Positions 21,677 through 32,103 of a stretch of 64,000 bases of DNA are shown here, piece by piece. Positions within the stretch are counted from its first letter, which is position 1, and each line of letters begins with the position of its first letter. The notes beneath the pieces are model-generated. The model searched no databases. It was not told the DNA's origin and was given only the letters and a program-made list of their open reading frames with translations. The position numbers and the translations under genes are program-made. Source of the stretch: Arachis hypogaea (Eukaryota; Streptophyta; Magnoliopsida; Fabales; Fabaceae); the NCBI RefSeq assembly GCF_003086295.3, contig NC_092046.1:106681363-106745362 (forward strand), written 5' to 3'.

Positions 21677-22802
21677 AAATGGTTATGGAAAAATAAAAAG
21701 CAACGCTTTTACCACACCAAACTTAGAAGCTTTACTCGTTGTTGCACGAAATCGTGATCGTTCATTCCTTGGTAACGGCGTTAAAGACTTAATACGCATG
21801 TTCATAATCTTAGTTCTTTGTCACAACTTCGCACAACTAACCAGCAAGTGCACTGGGTTGTCCAAGTAATAAACCTTACGTGAGTAAGGGTCGATCCCAT
21901 GGAGATTGTCGGCTTGAAGCAAGCTATGGTCACCTTGTAAATCTCAGTCAGGCAGATTCAAATGGTTATAGAGTTTTAATAATTAAAAGATAAATAAAAC
22001 GTAAAATAAAGATAGAGATACTTATGTAATTCATTGGTGAGAATTTCAGATAAACGTAAGGAGATGCTTAGTTCCTTCTGAATCTCTGCTTTCCTACTGC
22101 TTTCATCCAATCCTTCCTATTCCTTTCCATGGCAAGCTGTATGTTGGGCATCACCGTTGTCAATGGCTACATCCTGTCCTCTCAGTGAAAATGGTCCAAA
22201 ATGCGCTGTCACCGCACGGCTAATCATCTGTCGGTTCTCGATCATACTGGAATAGGATTCAGTAATCCTTTTGCGTCTGTCACTACGCCCAACACTCGCG
22301 AGTTTGAAGCTCGTCACAGCCATCCCTTCTCAGATCCTACTCAGAATACCACAGACAAGGTTTAGACTTTTTGGATCTCAAGAATGCCCGCCAAGAATTC
22401 TAGCCTATACCACGAAGACTCTGAACTCATGATCAGGAGGCTAGGAGATATGAATTCAAGCTTGCTTTCATGTAGAACGGAAGTGTTTGTCAGGCACGCA
22501 TTCATAAGTGAGAATGGTGATGAGCGTGACATAATCATCACATTCATCATGTTCTTGTGTGCAAATGAATATCTTAGAGAAGAAATAGGCTTGAGTTGAA
22601 TAAAAGAACAATAGTACTTTGCATTAATTCATGAGGAACAGCAGAGCTCCACACCTTAATCTATGGTGTGTAGAAACTCTACCGTTGAAAATACATAAGA
22701 GCAAGGTCCAGGCATGGTGAAATGGACAGCCCCCTAAACGTGTACCAAATGATCTAAAGATGATCAAAGGTCTTCCTCCTTTAACACAATAGTAAAAAGT
22801 TC

Positions 22803-22810
22803 TATTTATA
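22803..22810 (-). promoter_or_regulatory. TATA box in inner A 3' LTR
   Basis: TATAAATA on the minus strand, in the context TTTAGTATAAATAGAAC. The same element is at 30624-30631 in the partner LTR, and it is mutated to TACAAATA in both outer A LTRs. Confidence 0.6.
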
Positions 22811-22926
22811 CTAAACTAGTTACTAGGGTTACAGAAATAAGTAAATGATGCAGAAATCCACTTCAGGGCCCACTTGGTGTGTGCTTGGGCTGAGCATTGA
22901 AGCTTTCACGTGTAGAGGTCTTCCTT

Positions 22927-23033
22927 GGAGTTAAACGCCAATTTGTAACCTATTTCTGGCGTTTAACTCTACTTTGCAACCTGTTTCTGGCGTTAAACTC
23001 CAGAATAGGGCAGAAAGCTGGCGTTGAACGCCA
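22927..23033. repeat. 31-bp palindrome array in inner A 3' LTR
   Basis: Units GGAGTTAAACGCC, GGCGTTTAACTCT, GGCGTTAAACTCC and GGCGTTGAACGCC start at 22927, 22958, 22989 and 23020, exactly 31 bp apart, each 13 bp followed by an 18-bp spacer. Confidence 0.9.
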
Positions 23034-23410
23034 GTTTGCGTCATCTAAACTCAGGCAAAGTATGGACTATTATATATTTCTGGAAAGCCCTGGATATCTA
23101 CTTTCCAACGCAATTGAGAGCGCACCATTTGGACTTCTATAGCTCCAGAAAATCTACTTTGAGTACAGGGAGGTTAGAATCCAACAACATCTGCAGTCCT
23201 TCTTCAGCCTCTGAATCTGATTTTTGCTCAAGTCCCTCAATTTCAGCCAGAAATTACCTGAAATCATAGGAAAACACACAAACTCATAGTAAAGTCTAGA
23301 AATGTGATTTTTTATTTAAAAACTAATAAAAATATATTAAAAACTAATCAAATCATACTAAAAACTATGTAAAAACAATGCCAAAAAGCGTATAAATTAT
23401 CCGCTCATCA

Positions 23411-23425
23411 CAACCCCAAACTTAA
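23411..23425 (-). promoter_or_regulatory. Polypurine tract of inner A
   Basis: Minus-strand TTAAGTTTGGGGTTG abuts the LTR start. Confidence 0.75.
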
Positions 23426-24570
23426 ATTGTTGCTTGTCCCCAAGAAACTGAAAATCAAATAGGATAAAAAGAAGAGAATATACTATAAATTCCAAATATC
23501 AATGAAACTTAGCTCCAATCAGATGAGCGGGACTAGTTGCTTTTTTTCCTCTGAACAGTTTTGGCATCTCACTTTATCCCTTGAAGTTCAGAATGATTGG
23601 CATCTATAAGAACTCAGAATTCAGATAGTGTTATTGATTCACGTAGTTCAGTATGTTGATTCTTGAACACAGCTACTTTATAAGTCTTCGCCGTGGCCCT
23701 AAGCACTTTGTTTTCCAGTATTACCACCGGATACATAAATGCCACAGACACATAACTGGGTGAACCTTTTCAGATTGTGACTCAGCTTTGCTAGAGTCCC
23801 CAATTAGAGGTGTCCAGGGTTCTTAAGCACACTCTTCTATTTGCTTTGGATCTCGACTTTAACCGCTCAGTCTCAAGTTTTTACTTGACACCTTCACGCC
23901 ACAAGCACATGGTTAGGGACAGCTTGGTTTAGCCGCTTAGGCCAAGATTTTATTCCTTTGGGCCCTCCTATCCATTAATGCTCAAAGCCTTGGATCCTTT
24001 TTACCCTTGCCTTTTGGTTTTAAGGGCTATTGGCTTTTTTTCTCTTGCCTTTTGGTTTAAAGAGCTTTTGGCTTTTTTTGCTTGCTTTTTCTTTTTTTTT
24101 CTCTTTTTTTTTCGCCATTTTTCTTTTCTCTTTTTTTTTTCGCAAGCTTTTGTATTCACTGCTTTTTCTTGCTTCAAGAATCAATTTTATGATTTTTCAG
24201 ATTATCAATAACATTTCCCCTTTTCATCATTCTTTCAAGAGCCAACATATTTAACATTCATAAACAACAATATCAAAAGATATATGCACTGTTCAAGCAT
24301 TCATTCAGAAAATAAAAAGTATTGTCACCACATCAAAATAATTAAACTAATTTCAAGGATGAATTCGAAATTCATGTACTTCTTGTTCTTTTGTGATTAA
24401 AACATTTTTCATTTAAGAAAGGTGATGGATTCATATGACATTCATAGCTTTAAGATATAGACACTTAAATACTAATGATCATGTAATAAGACACAAACAT
24501 AAACATAAAGCATAGTAAACTAAAAACAGAGAAAAATAAATAGACAAAGAGATTAAGGAACGTTTCCACC
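23426..24570 (-). other. 3' non-coding region of inner A
   Basis: Colinear with 9628-10671 of outer A. It has an expanded pyrimidine run (24030-24140: TTTTTTTCTC and similar, purine-rich on the coding strand) that is much shorter in outer A. No credible ORF. Confidence 0.6.
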
Positions 24571-24929
24571 TTAGTGAGGGTGGCGTCTTCCTCTTCTTGA
24601 AGAACCAATGGTGCTCTTGAGCTCCTCTATGTCTCTTCCTTGCCTTTGTTGCTTCATCCCTAGTGATTTTGGTGCTCCTATCCTTAGTTGCTCCCAATAG
24701 TTGTATGGAGAAAAATGTATCCCTTGAGGCATCTCAGGGATTTCTTGGTGAGGGAATTCCTCATGCTCTTGTTGAGGTCCATGAGTGGGCTCTCTTGTTG
24801 TGCAGTCAAATGCTCTTCTACTGAGCTATGGACCCTTGAAATGAATCTCTCCATCTTCCATGACTCAAAGGTGGAAGCTTTTGTCTTCCCTTTCCTCTTT
24901 CTAGAGGTTTTTCCGGCCTTAGATGCCAT
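24571..24929 (-). pseudogene. Accessory ORF of inner A, large internal deletion
   Basis: ATG at 24929 (MASKAGKTSRKRKGKTK) matches the start of the outer A accessory ORF for about 32 residues to MERFISRVH. It then jumps to a segment equivalent to the C-terminal region, with about 700 bp of core missing. The junction carries a 35-bp tRNA-Cys-like segment (24801-24835). After it the frame is shifted and ends at 24684; the original tail frame would end near 24571. It cannot make the conserved core and is non-functional as an accessory protein. Confidence 0.7.
24801..24835 (-). tRNA. tRNA-Cys(GCA) 5'-half-like fragment
   Basis: Minus strand: GGGTCCATAGCTCAGTAGA followed by AGAGCATTTGACTGCA. This matches the acceptor 5' strand, D arm and anticodon stem/loop start of plant cytosolic tRNA-Cys(GCA) as I remember it, with about two mismatches. 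Weak similarity may run on into CAAGAG to about 24790. The 3' half, T arm and CCA end are missing, so it is not a tRNA gene. It sits exactly at the internal-deletion junction of the accessory ORF. Confidence 0.6.
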
Positions 24930-25269
24930 AAATGGTTATGGAAAAACAAAAAGCAATGCTTTTACCACACCAAACTTAAAAGGTTTGCTCGTCCTCAAGT
25001 AAAAGAAGAAAGAAAGTAGTAGAAGAAGAAGAAAATAGAGGAGATGGAGTAGTTTTGAGGGGTTTATATAGGGGTGGGGGGAAGAGTAAGTGGTTGTGAG
25101 TGGTTAAGGGTATTTAGGGAAGAGGTATGGAGGTGATTGGTGATGGGTATTTGGGAAAGAGAGGTATGAAAAGGTGTGAAGAGAAGAGAAGAAGATGTGG
25201 GGTAGGTGGGGATCCTGTGGAGTCCACAGATCCAGAGGGGTCAAGGACTTAACATCCCTGCTCCATTTA
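24930..25269 (-). other. Non-coding spacer between palindrome array and accessory ORF (inner A)
   Basis: Purine-rich on the plus strand (GAAGAAGAAG, GGGGTGGGGGG), with no domain-bearing frame. The matching stretch of outer A is 31236-31686. Confidence 0.5.
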
Positions 25270-25468
25270 GGCGTGCAAACGCCCTTAGAATGCATGTCTG
25301 GCGTTAAACGCCACCTTACTGCTTGTTTCTGGCGTTTAACGCCAATCCCATGCTCTGTTCTGGCGTTAAACACCAGTCTGGTGTTTATTTCTGGCGTTTA
25401 GCGCCATCTTGATGCTTCTTCCTGGCGTTAAACGCCAGTTTGATGCTTCTTACTGGCGTTTAAACGCC
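25270..25468. repeat. 31-bp-period palindrome array, inner A
   Basis: A diverged unit at 25270, then 13-bp units GGCGTTWAACGCC at 25300, 25331, 25362, 25393, 25424 and 25455. The step is exactly 31 bp five times running. The 18-bp spacers differ in sequence but tend to end in TTTCT or TTACT. The array lies 3' of the gag-pro hairpins on the coding strand. Confidence 0.93.
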
Positions 25469-25615
25469 AGTAAGTTCTTCCTCCAGGGTGAGCTATTTAA
25501 TGCTATTTTTCATTCTGTTTTTGATTCTTCAGTAGTTTTTGTGACTTCACATGATCATCAACCTAAAGAAAATATAAAATAGCAATGGAAAATAAATAGA
25601 TATAATTAAATAACA

Positions 25616-25661
25616 TTGGGTTTCCTCCCAACAAGCGCTTCTTTAATGTCAATAGCTTGAC
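25616..25661 (-). promoter_or_regulatory. Two-hairpin element after gag-pro stop, inner A
   Basis: Minus strand: GTCAAGCTATTGAC (25661-25648) then TTGGGAGGAAACCCAA (25631-25616), stem of 5 with a 6-base loop. It begins about 20 bases after the stop. AAGCGCTT lies between the two. Confidence 0.75.
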
Positions 25662-25679
25662 AGTGAGCTCTCATGAGCT

Positions 25680-28016
25680 TCACAGAAAATCAAAGCAATG
25701 TTGGGACCTCCCAACACCAAACTTAGAGTTTGAATATGGGGGTTTAACACCAAATTTAGAGTTTGGTTGTGGCCTTCCAACACCAAACTTAGAGTTTGAC
25801 TGTGGGGCCTTCGGTTGACTCTGCAGTGAGAGAAGCTTTTCATGCTTCCTCTCCATGGTTACAGAAGGAGATCCTTGAGTCTTAAATACAAGGTAGTCCT
25901 CATTCAGTTGAAGGACCAACTCTCCTCTGTCCACATCAATCACAGCTTTTGCTGTGGCTAGGAAGGGTCTTCCAAGGATGATGGATTCATCCTCATCCTT
26001 CCCAGTGTCTAGGATTATGAAATCAGCAGGGATGTAAAGGCCTTCAACCTTTACTAACACGTCCTCTACTAGTCCATAAGCCTGTTTTCTTGAGTTGTCT
26101 GCCATCTCTAATGAGATTCTGGTAGCTTGCACCTCAAAGATCCCAAGTTTCTCCATTACAGAGAGTGGCATAAGGTTAATGCCTGACCCCAGGTCACACA
26201 GAGCCTTCTCAAAGGTCATGGTGCCTATGTTACAGGGAATTAGAAATTTACCAGGATCCTGTTTCTTTTGAGGTAATTTCTGCCTATCCAATGCATTTAG
26301 TTCATTGGTGAGCAAGAGAGGTTCATCTTCCCAAGTCTCATTACCAAATAATTTGGCATTCAGCTTCATGATTGCACCAAGGTACTTAGCAACTTGCTCT
26401 TCAGTAATGTCTTCATCCTCTTCAGAGGAAGAATACTCATCAGAGCTTATGAAGGACAGAAGCAAATTGAATGGAATCTCTATGGTCTCTGTATGAGCCT
26501 CAGATTCCTTCAGGTCCTCATTGAGGAATCCCTTAGTGTTCAGAGGACGTCCCATGAGGTCTTCCTCATTGGGATTCATGTCCTCCTCCTCCTCTCTGGG
26601 TTCGGCCACACCAAGTAAGGTTATGGCCTTGCACTCTCTTTTTGGATTCTCTTCTGTATTGCTTGGGAGAGTACTAGGAGGAGTTTTGGTGATTCTTTTA
26701 CTCAGCTGGCCCACTTGTGCCTCCAAATTTCTGATAGAGGACCTTGTTTCATTCATGAAACTTAGAGTGGCCTTAGATAGATCAGAGACTATATTTGCTA
26801 AGCTAGATGGAATCTGCTCAGAATTCTCTGTCTGTTGCTGTGTGGATGATGGAAAAGGCTTGCTATTGCTAACCTGTTTCTTCCACCATTATTAAAGCCT
26901 TGTTGAGGCTTTTGTTGATCCTTCCATGAGAAATTTGGATGATTTCTCCATGAGGGAATATAGGTGTTTCCATAGGGTTCACCCATGTAATTCACATCTG
27001 CTATTGCAGGGTTCTTAGGATCATAAGCTTCTTCTTCAGAAGATGCCTCTTTAGTACTGTTGGATGCAGCTTGCAATCCATTCAGACTCTGAGAAATTAT
27101 ATTGACTTGCTGAGTCAATATTTTGTTCTGAGCCAATATGGCATTCAGAGCATCAATTTCAAGAACTTCCTTCCTCTGAGGCATCCCATTACTCACAGGA
27201 TTCCTTTCAAAAGTGTACATGAACTGGTTATTTGCAACCATGTTAATAAGTTCCTGAGCTTCTGCAGGCGTTTTCTTTAGGTGAATGGATCCACCTGCAG
27301 AATGGTCCAATGACATCTTTGATAATTCAGACAGACCATCATAGAATATATCCAGGATGGTCCATTCTGAAAGCATGTCAGAATGACACTTTTTGGTCAG
27401 TTGCTTGTATCTCTCCCAAGCTTCATAGAGGGATTCACCTTCTTTTTGTCTGAAGGTTTGAACATCCACTCTGCTTGCTAAGCTTTTGAGGAGGAAAGAA
27501 CTTGGCTAAGAAAGCTGTGACAAGCTTATCCCAAGAGTTCAAGATATCTTTAGGTTGAGAGTCCAACCATATTCTAGCTCTGTCTCTTACAGCAAATGGG
27601 AAATGCATAAGTCTGTAGACCTCGGGATCAACCCCATTGGTCTTAACAATATCACAGATCTACAAGAATTCAGTTAAGAACTGAAAAGGATCTTCTGATG
27701 GAAGTCCATGAAACTTGTAATTCTGTTGCATCAGAGAAACTAATTGAGGCTTTAGTTCAAAATTGTTTGCTCCAATGGCAGGGATTGAGATGCTTCTTCC
27801 ATGCAAGTTGGAATTTGGTGCAGTAAAGTCACCAAGCATCTTCCTTGCATCTCCACCATTATTATTATTTTCGGCCATGTCTCCTTCTTTTTCGAAAATT
27901 TCTATCAGATTTTCTCCAGAGAGTTGTGCTTTAGCTTCCCTTAGCTTCCTCTTCAGAGTCCTTTCAGGTTCAGGATCAGCTTCAACAAGAATGTTCTTAT
28001 CCTTGTTCCTACTCAT
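25680..28016 (-). pseudogene. gag-protease of inner A (Athila-like), broken
   Basis: ATG at 28016 (MSRNKDKN). Order: acidic N-terminus; FELKPQLVSLMQQNYKFHG, the Athila Gag signature; the gag core with RARIWLDSQPK and FFPPQK; a Q/N-rich region; NPKRECKAITL; then the aspartic protease around CDLGSGINLMPLSVMEKLG (catalytic D-L-G) and IILGRPFLATAKA. The C-terminus has three NSKFGV repeats. Breaks: in-frame TAG at 27660 (where outer A has CAG), a frameshift near 27475, and another near 26885. Nothing of RT, RNase H or integrase follows. The usual Athila polyprotein is more than 1,500 residues, so this is a gag-pro-only element. The product would build capsid-like particles and process them; this copy cannot. 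Confidence 0.85.
25714..25805. repeat. CAAACTTAGAGTTTG palindrome repeats at 3' end of protease frame
   Basis: Three copies of the imperfect palindrome CCAAACTTAGAGTTTG, about 40 bp apart, encoding NSKFGV repeats on the minus strand. Two copies occur in outer A at 32140-32200. Confidence 0.75.
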
Positions 28017-29536
28017 ATGAAAAAGAAGAGAACAAAAAAGAAAATATGGAATCCTCTATGTCACAGTATAGAGATTCCTTATGTGAATATATGAAGAGAA
28101 GAATAGAAGAAGGAAAAGATAAGAATTCAAACACAGAGGAGAAGAGTGGATTCGAATTTTTGACCAGAAGATAAGTGTTAGTAAATAAATAATTAGAAGG
28201 AGATGAGAGATGGAAGAATTCGAAAAATAAAATAAAAATATTTTTGTTTTTAATTTAAAATTAAAGTTAAAATTTGAAAATTTAAAAAAGAAATATAAAA
28301 TTAAATCAAATTAAAATTTAAAACAAATAGTTAATTAAAAAGGACTTTTGAAAAAGTGGGGAAGAGTTTTCGAAATTTAGAGAGGGAAAATTAGTTAGGT
28401 AGTTTTGAAAAAGATAAAAATCAAACTGAAAGATAGGATTAATTTGAAAAAGATTTGAAAATAAATTTTGAAAAGATAAGAGGTTAGAAAAGATTTTGAA
28501 ATTTATTTTGAAAAAGATATGATTGAAATTTATTTTGAAAAAGATTTGATTTTAAAAATTAAAGTTGATTACTTGACTAACAAGAAACAAAAAGATATGA
28601 TTTTAAAATTTAAAGATTGAACCTTTCTTAATAGGCAAGTAACAACTTGAAATTTTTGAATCAAAATATTAAATGTTAGTAATAGATTCGAAAATATGAA
28701 GTAAAAATAAGAAAAAGATTTTGAAAATTAATTTTAAAAATTTTCGAAGATATATAAAAAAAATTGAAAAAGATTTGATTTTTGAAAAAGATTTGAAAAG
28801 GGTATAATTTTTAAATTGAAATTTTGACTTGATTAGCAAGAAACAACTAAATTTTAAAACTTTTTGACTAAATCAAACCAAAATTTCGAAATTCATGAGA
28901 AGAAAAAGGGAAAGATATTTTTTTATTTTTAAATTTTTAATGATGAAAGAGAAAAACACAAAATTGACACAAAACATAGAAATTATGAATCAAAACAACT
29001 AATGCATGCAAGAACACTTTGAATGTCAAGATGAACACCAAGAACACTTTGAACATCAAGATGAACATCAAGACTTATTTTTTTTGAAAATTTTTAAGAG
29101 AAGAAAAACATGCAAGACAACAAACTTAGAAATTTTCAAACTTTAGACACTAACAAATTGAAAATGCATATGAAAAACAAGAAAAGACACAAAGCAAGAA
29201 AAATTAAAAATCAAACATAGAAAATCATCAAGAACAACTTGAAGATCATGAAGAACACATGCATGAATTTGAAAAAATTTTAAGAAAAATTAAAAAGATG
29301 CAATTGACACTAAACTTACAAATTGACACTAGACTCAAACAAGAAACATAAAATTTTTGGTTTTTATGATTTTATAAGAATTTTTTGGTTTTTTTCAAAA
29401 ATTATTTTGGGAAAAACGACAAAGAAGAAATTTTTTTGTATTATTTTCGAAAATAAGAAATAAAAAGCTTAAAAATAAAATAAAATTACCTAATCTGAGC
29501 AACAAGATGAACCGTCAGTTGTCCAAACTCGAACAA
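28017..29536 (-). other. AT-rich leader of inner A
   Basis: About 1.5 kb between PBS and gag start. It is strongly A/T-rich with many degenerate TTTGAAAAAGAT units (28240-28940) and short GAACA/AAGATGAACA direct repeats at 29010-29070. There is no ORF of note. Such long leaders are usual in Athila-like elements. Confidence 0.6.
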
Positions 29537-29554
29537 TCCCCGGCAACGGTGCCA
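29537..29554 (-). promoter_or_regulatory. Primer binding site of inner A (tRNA-Asp)
   Basis: Minus strand TGGCACCGTTGCCGGGGA, one mismatch to the tRNA-Asp 3' end. Confidence 0.88.
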
Positions 29555-30623
29555 AAAACTTGGGGCACGAAATCGTGATCGTTCATTCCTTGGTAACGAC
29601 GTTAAAGACTTAATACGCACGTTCATAATCTTAGTTCTTTGTCACAACTTCGCACAACTAACCAGCAAGTGCACTGGGTCGTCCAAGTAATAAACCTTAC
29701 GTGAGTAAGGGTCGATCCCACGGAGATTGTCGGCTTGAAGCAAGCTATGGTCACCTTGTAAATCTCAGTCAGGAAGATTCAAATGGTTATAGAGTTTTAA
29801 TAATTAAAAGATAAATAAAACATAAAATAAAGATAGAGATACTTATGTAATTCATTGGTGAGAATTTCAGATAAGCGTATGGAGATGCTTAGTTCCTTCT
29901 GAATCTCTGCTTTCCTACTGCTTTCATCCAATCCATCTTACTCCTTTCCATGGCAAGCTGTATGTTGGGCATCACCATTGTTAATGGCTACATCCCGTCC
30001 TCTCAGTGAAAATGGTCCAAAATGCGCTATCATCGTACGGCTAATCATCTGTCGGTTCTCGATCATACTGGAATAGGATTCAGTAATCTTTTTACGTCTG
30101 TCACTACGCCCAGCACTCGCGAGTTTGAAGCTCGTCACAGCCATCCCTTCTCAGATCCTACTCGGAATACCACAGACAAGGTTTAGACTTTCCGGATCTC
30201 AAGAATGGCTGCCAATAATTCTAGTCTATACCACGAAGACTCTGATCTCACGATCAGGAGGCTAGGAGATATGCATTCAAGCTTGCTTTCATGTAGAACA
30301 GAAGTGTTTGTCAGCCACGCGTTCATAAGTGAGAATGGTGATGAGCGTCACATAATTATCACATTCATCATGTTCTTGTGTGCGAATGAATATCTTAGAG
30401 AAGAAATAGGCTTGAGTTGAATAGAAGAACAATAGTACTTTGCATTAATTCATGAGGAACAGCAGAGCTCCACACCTTAATCTATGGTGTGTAGAAACTC
30501 TACCGTTGAAAATATATAAGAGCAAGGTCCAGGCATGGCCGAATAGCCAGCCCCCTAAACGTATACCAAATGATCTAAAGATGATCAAAGGTCTTTCTCC
30601 TTTAACTCAATAGTAAAAAGTTC

Positions 30624-30631
30624 TATTTATA
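30624..30631 (-). promoter_or_regulatory. TATA box in inner A 5' LTR
   Basis: TATAAATA on the minus strand, about 600 bp into the LTR, in the same context as the partner LTR. Probably the core promoter for the element's RNA. Confidence 0.62.
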
Positions 30632-30747
30632 CTAAACTAGTTACTAGGGTTACAGAAATAAGTAAATGATGCAGAAATCCACTTCAGGGCCCACTTGGTG
30701 TGTGCTTGGGCTGAGCATTGAAGCTTTCACATGTAGAGGTCTTCCTT

Positions 30748-30853
30748 CGAGTTAAATGCCAGTTTGTAACCTGTTTCTGGCATTTAACTCTGCTTTGCAA
30801 CCTATTTCTGGCGTTTAACTCCAGAATAGGGCAGAAAGCTGGCGTTGAACGCC
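30748..30853. repeat. 31-bp palindrome array in inner A 5' LTR
   Basis: Four units at 30748, 30779, 30810 and 30841. The exact 31-bp step is kept although the units have drifted (CGAGTTAAATGCC, GGCATTTAACTCT). Confidence 0.9.
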
Positions 30854-31235
30854 AGTTTGCATCATCTAAAATCGGGCAAAGTATAGACTATTATATATTA
30901 CTGGAAAGCCCTGGATGTCTACTTTCCAACTCAATTGAGAGCGTGCCATTTGGACTCCTATAGCTCCAGAAAATCCACTTTGAGTGCAGGGAGGTTAGAA
31001 TCCAACAGCATCTGCAGTCCTTCTTCAGCCTTTGAATCTGATTTTTGCTCAAGTCCCTCAATTTCAGTCAGAAATTACCTGAAATCACAGAAAAATACAC
31101 AAACTCATAGTAAAGTCCAAAAATGTGATTTTTATTTAAAAACTAATAAAAATATATTAAAAACTAATCAAATCATACTAAAAACTATGTAAAAACAATG
31201 CCAAAAAGCGTATAAATTATCCGCTCATCACTTGT

Positions 31236-31686
31236 CCTCGAGCAAAAGAAGAAAGAAGAGAGTAGAGGAAGAAGAAATAGAGGAGATGGAGGGGGGTAGT
31301 ATTTCGGCCAAGGGGGTGAAGTATTGTTTTAAGATGTGTGAAAATGAAGGAGTGAAGATGGGTTTATATAGGAGTGGAGAGTGGGGCTTGGGTTCGGCCA
31401 TGTATGGGTGGGTTGGGAGGGAAAGTGGTTTGAATTTGAATGGTGAGGTAGGTGGGGTTTTATGATGGATGGATGTGGATTGGTGAAGAGTTTATGGAGA
31501 AGAGGGTGGGATTTGATAGGTGAGGGGTTTTTGGGGAAGAGGTATTGAGTTAATTGGTGAAGGGTATTTGGGGAAAGGCATTATGGAAAGGTGTGAAGAA
31601 GAGAGAGAGTGAGTTGAGGTTGGTGGGGATCCTGTGGGGTCCACAGATCCTGAGGTGTCAAGTATTTCTCATTCCTGCACCAATTA
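31236..31686 (-). other. Non-coding spacer of outer A beside the inner A insertion
   Basis: Continues outer A after the inner insertion. It is purine-rich on the plus strand and matches 24985-25269 of inner A in layout. The plus frames through it are low-complexity artefacts. Confidence 0.5.
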
Positions 31687-31886
31687 GGCGTGCAAAACGC
31701 CCTCTGCTGCCAATCCTGGCATTAAACGCCAGGTTGCTGCCCCTTTCTGGCGTTTAACGCCAGCTTCTTGCCCTTTTCTAGCATTAAACGCCAGTCTGGT
31801 GCCCATTTCTGGCGTTAAACGCCCAGAATGGTGCCAGACTGGGCGTTTGACGCCCATTCTGCTGCCCTTACTGGCGTTTAAATGCT
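31687..31886. repeat. 31-bp-period palindrome array, outer A
   Basis: Seven units start at 31687, 31718, 31749, 31780, 31811, 31842 and 31873, every step 31 bp. Unit variants include GGCATTAAACGCC, GGCGTTTAACGCC and GGCGTTTGACGCC. The 18-bp spacers contain CTGCCC or TGCCC. Confidence 0.94.
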
Positions 31887-32038
31887 AGTAGGCTTCTCCT
31901 CCAGGGTGTGCTATTATTCATTCTATTTTTTAGTTTGTTTTTGCTTTTTCAATTGTTTTTGTGACTTCACATGATCATCAACCTACAGATAATATAAAAT
32001 AACAATGGAAAATAGAAATTTAACATAGATAAGTAAAA

Positions 32039-32084
32039 TTAGGTTGCCTCCCAACAAGCGCTTCTTTAATGTCAATAGCTTGAC
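32039..32084 (-). promoter_or_regulatory. Two-hairpin element after gag-pro stop, outer A
   Basis: Minus strand GTCAAGCTATTGAC (32084-32071), then TTGGGAGGCAACCTAA (32054-32039), with one stem pair weakened by a C-to-T change. Confidence 0.72.
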
Positions 32085-32103
32085 AGTGGGCTCTCATGGA
32101 GTC

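Larger units (their letters stand above)
21740..23410 (-). mobile_element. Inner A 3' LTR
   Basis: Minus-strand start TGATGAGCGG at 23410, end ...GTGCAACA at 21740. Contains TATAAATA (22803-22810) and four palindrome units at 22927, 22958, 22989 and 23020. Confidence 0.88.
21740..31230 (-). mobile_element. Inner element A: non-autonomous Athila-like, 9.49 kb
   Basis: A second A-family element inserted just upstream of the accessory ORF of outer A. TSD CTCGT (21735-21739) / CTTGT (31231-31235) has one mismatch. Both LTRs (1.67 kb each, about 97% identical) share sequence near the PBS end that differs from the outer pair. Minus order: 5' LTR 29561-31230, PBS, AT-rich leader, gag-protease 25680-28016 (broken), two hairpins, 31-bp palindrome array, shrunken accessory ORF with a tRNA-like segment, 3' non-coding region, PPT, 3' LTR 21740-23410. 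There is no RT or integrase. Confidence 0.9.
29561..31230 (-). mobile_element. Inner A 5' LTR
   Basis: Minus start TGATGAGCGG at 31230, end at 29561, 1,670 bp. TATAAATA lies at 30624-30631. Palindrome units lie at 30748, 30779, 30810 and 30841, exactly 31 bp apart. About 97% identical to 21740-23410. Confidence 0.88.

Noticed and set aside
24801..24835. A functional tRNA-Cys gene
   Set aside because: Only the 5' half is present. The variable loop, T arm and acceptor 3' strand are missing.
25270..25468. CRISPR array (regular repeats with unique spacers)
   Set aside because: Repeats are 13 bp, palindromic and degenerate, spacers are 18 bp and partly alike, and the context is a plant retrotransposon. 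The resemblance is only in spacing.
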